Shown here: piece after piece, positions 63,220 to 64,000 of the stretch
How the letters are laid out: every line of letters begins with the position of its first letter
Numbering within the stretch: the first letter of the stretch is position 1
Assembly (NCBI GenBank): GCA_016720145.1
Contig: JADJXV010000028.1
Location: 310,001 to 374,000, forward strand
DNA length: 64,000 bases
From: Ignavibacteria bacterium
GTDB taxonomy: Bacteria; Bacteroidota; Ignavibacteria; Kapaibacteriales; UBA961
Direction of reading: 5' to 3'
Program-made: the position numbers and the translations under genes
The notes under the pieces: generated by a model
Databases searched by the model: none
The model's input: only the letters and a program-made list of their open reading frames with translations
What the model was told of the DNA's origin: nothing

Positions 63220-63244
63220 ACTGAAATTCTACGTCGAAAAGTAA

Positions 63245-64000
63245 TTATTTCTGTAATTCATGTATAATCTTCATCGCGATAGCCCGACCGGTAAATCCTT
63301 CATATTCCAGTACATCCTGCAAAAGTGCGGGCTTGAACCAGCGATTTTCGAGAGCGATCGGGAGCACATCGGCGGTGATTTTGTGCTTGAGCAGTAATTC
63401 CGCTACAATCGAATACAGCCCACCTATGAGGAAATGATCTTCGAGCGTTACGGTGAGTTCGCACCAATTCACACTCCCGAGAATCGCGTCACTGTCAATC
63501 GGCTTGAGTGTGCGCATATTGAGAATTCGCGTCGAAATGCCATGTTCGGCTAGGATAGACGCTGCTGAAACCGCCTCCCTGAGCAGCGTTCCATAGACAA
63601 GAATACACACATCGCGTCCCTCTGAAATTAACTCCGCCTCACCGATAGCAAAATCGCGAGAATGCGTAACTGCCGGAGGTAGATTGTTATAGCGAATATA
63701 AAATGGCTGTGGACTCTCCAAAATCTGTTCTAATCCAATCAACATATCCTCTTCATCGGCAGGACAAAACACACCCATCGGCGGTATCCCGCGCATAATC
63801 GATACATCTTCTATTGCTTGATGCGTGGGACCATTGGCCTCCGAAAGAAAGCCGGCCACACCACCGACAAGCTTCACCGGCAAACCGGAAATGCCAATAT
63901 CCGTGCGGATAAATTCAAAAGCGCGCATCGTCAAAAATGCTGCAAGTGCGTGAGTAATTGGTATTCTGCCGCGAAGAGCGAGTCCGGCGGCCGCGCCTAT
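63245..64000 (-). CDS. Transketolase C-terminal half (pyrimidine-binding and C domains), 5' end off window
   Basis: The frame is open to the right edge, starting IGAAAGLALRGRIPITHALA at 64000. It shows FEFIRTDIGISGLPVKLVGG, GPTHQAIEDVSIMRGIPPM and VTLEDHFLIGGLYSIVAELL, the DXS/transketolase C-part. Split transketolases encoded by two genes are common in nonulosonic-acid and other sugar clusters; the N-half with the thiamine diphosphate pyrophosphate site would lie just beyond the window. At least 251 residues are present. First visible gene of the operon that continues with aminotransferase, SDR and NeuB-like synthase. Confidence 0.82.
   Translation of the reverse strand: MGAAAGLALRGRIPITHALAAFLTMRAFEFIRTDIGISGLPVKLVGGVAGFLSEANGPTHQAIEDVSIMRGIPPMGVFCPADEEDMLIGLEQILESPQPFYIRYNNLPPAVTHSRDFAIGEAELISEGRDVCILVYGTLLREAVSAASILAEHGISTRILNMRTLKPIDSDAILGSVNWCELTVTLEDHFLIGGLYSIVAELLLKHKITADVLPIALENRWFKPALLQDVLEYEGFTGRAIAMKIIHELQK

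Overview
The window looks like a chromosomal contig of a Gram-negative bacterium of the Bacteroidota/Chlorobiota assemblage, most like the Ignavibacteria/Kapabacteria side. Four things point there. Several secreted proteins end in type IX secretion (T9SS, Por) sorting domains. Promoters read TTG, 19-20 bases, then TAnnTTTG. The tip of the EF-P loop reads TPGNLRAF, which I recall from Chlorobium. Intergenic space is full of palindromic and heptamer repeats. Placement below this level is inference. Three genes are split by single-base indels and one stretch (53186-53990) is compositionally absurd, so the sequence is probably a draft or metagenome assembly.

Left part (1-8.9 kb): the 3'-truncated end of a secreted S15-type hydrolase, a rubrerythrin-like lipoprotein, DUF2231 and DUF4234 membrane proteins, an OmpR/histidine-kinase pair, a DUF6934 gene and a dead VapBC toxin-antitoxin pair. 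Centre-left (9-25.9 kb): housekeeping genes mfd, meaB, purH and mltG, an M16 and an M50 peptidase, a large fibronectin-III T9SS protein, a frameshifted beta-propeller lipoprotein and a frameshifted FkbM methyltransferase. Centre (26-39.4 kb): a STAND-like TPR ATPase followed by an MBL-fold hydrolase and a DnaC-like ATPase, an ECF sigma factor translationally coupled to an anti-sigma-like T9SS protein, a repeat-rich gap, and priA.

The region 39.9-43.5 kb is a decaying restriction/defence island on one strand: an intact methyltransferase-nuclease-PKD fusion, a KAP NTPase that has lost its Walker B region, and a PD-(D/E)XK nuclease interrupted by one stop codon. Then follow yihY-flhF, a 1417-residue T9SS surface protein, tRNA-Cys, efp, accB-accC, a second propeller lipoprotein, gcvH, an OstA-like protein, a TPR protein and an LpxH-like phosphoesterase. 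The right end (59.6-64 kb) is a surface-sugar operon on the minus strand: transketolase C-half, class III aminotransferase, SDR and a NeuB-like synthase.

The most unusual signal is non-coding. A roughly 285-base unit with four small palindromes in fixed order sits at 35927-36210 and 36294-36583, inverted at 2093-2652 (with extra material inside) and truncated at 53088-53185. Each copy lies at the same point inside a short hairpin repeat that also occurs empty at 23098, 36685 and 36775. This is what a site-specific non-autonomous mobile element would look like. A separate MITE-like unit with 11-base terminal inverted repeats lies at 4361-4601.
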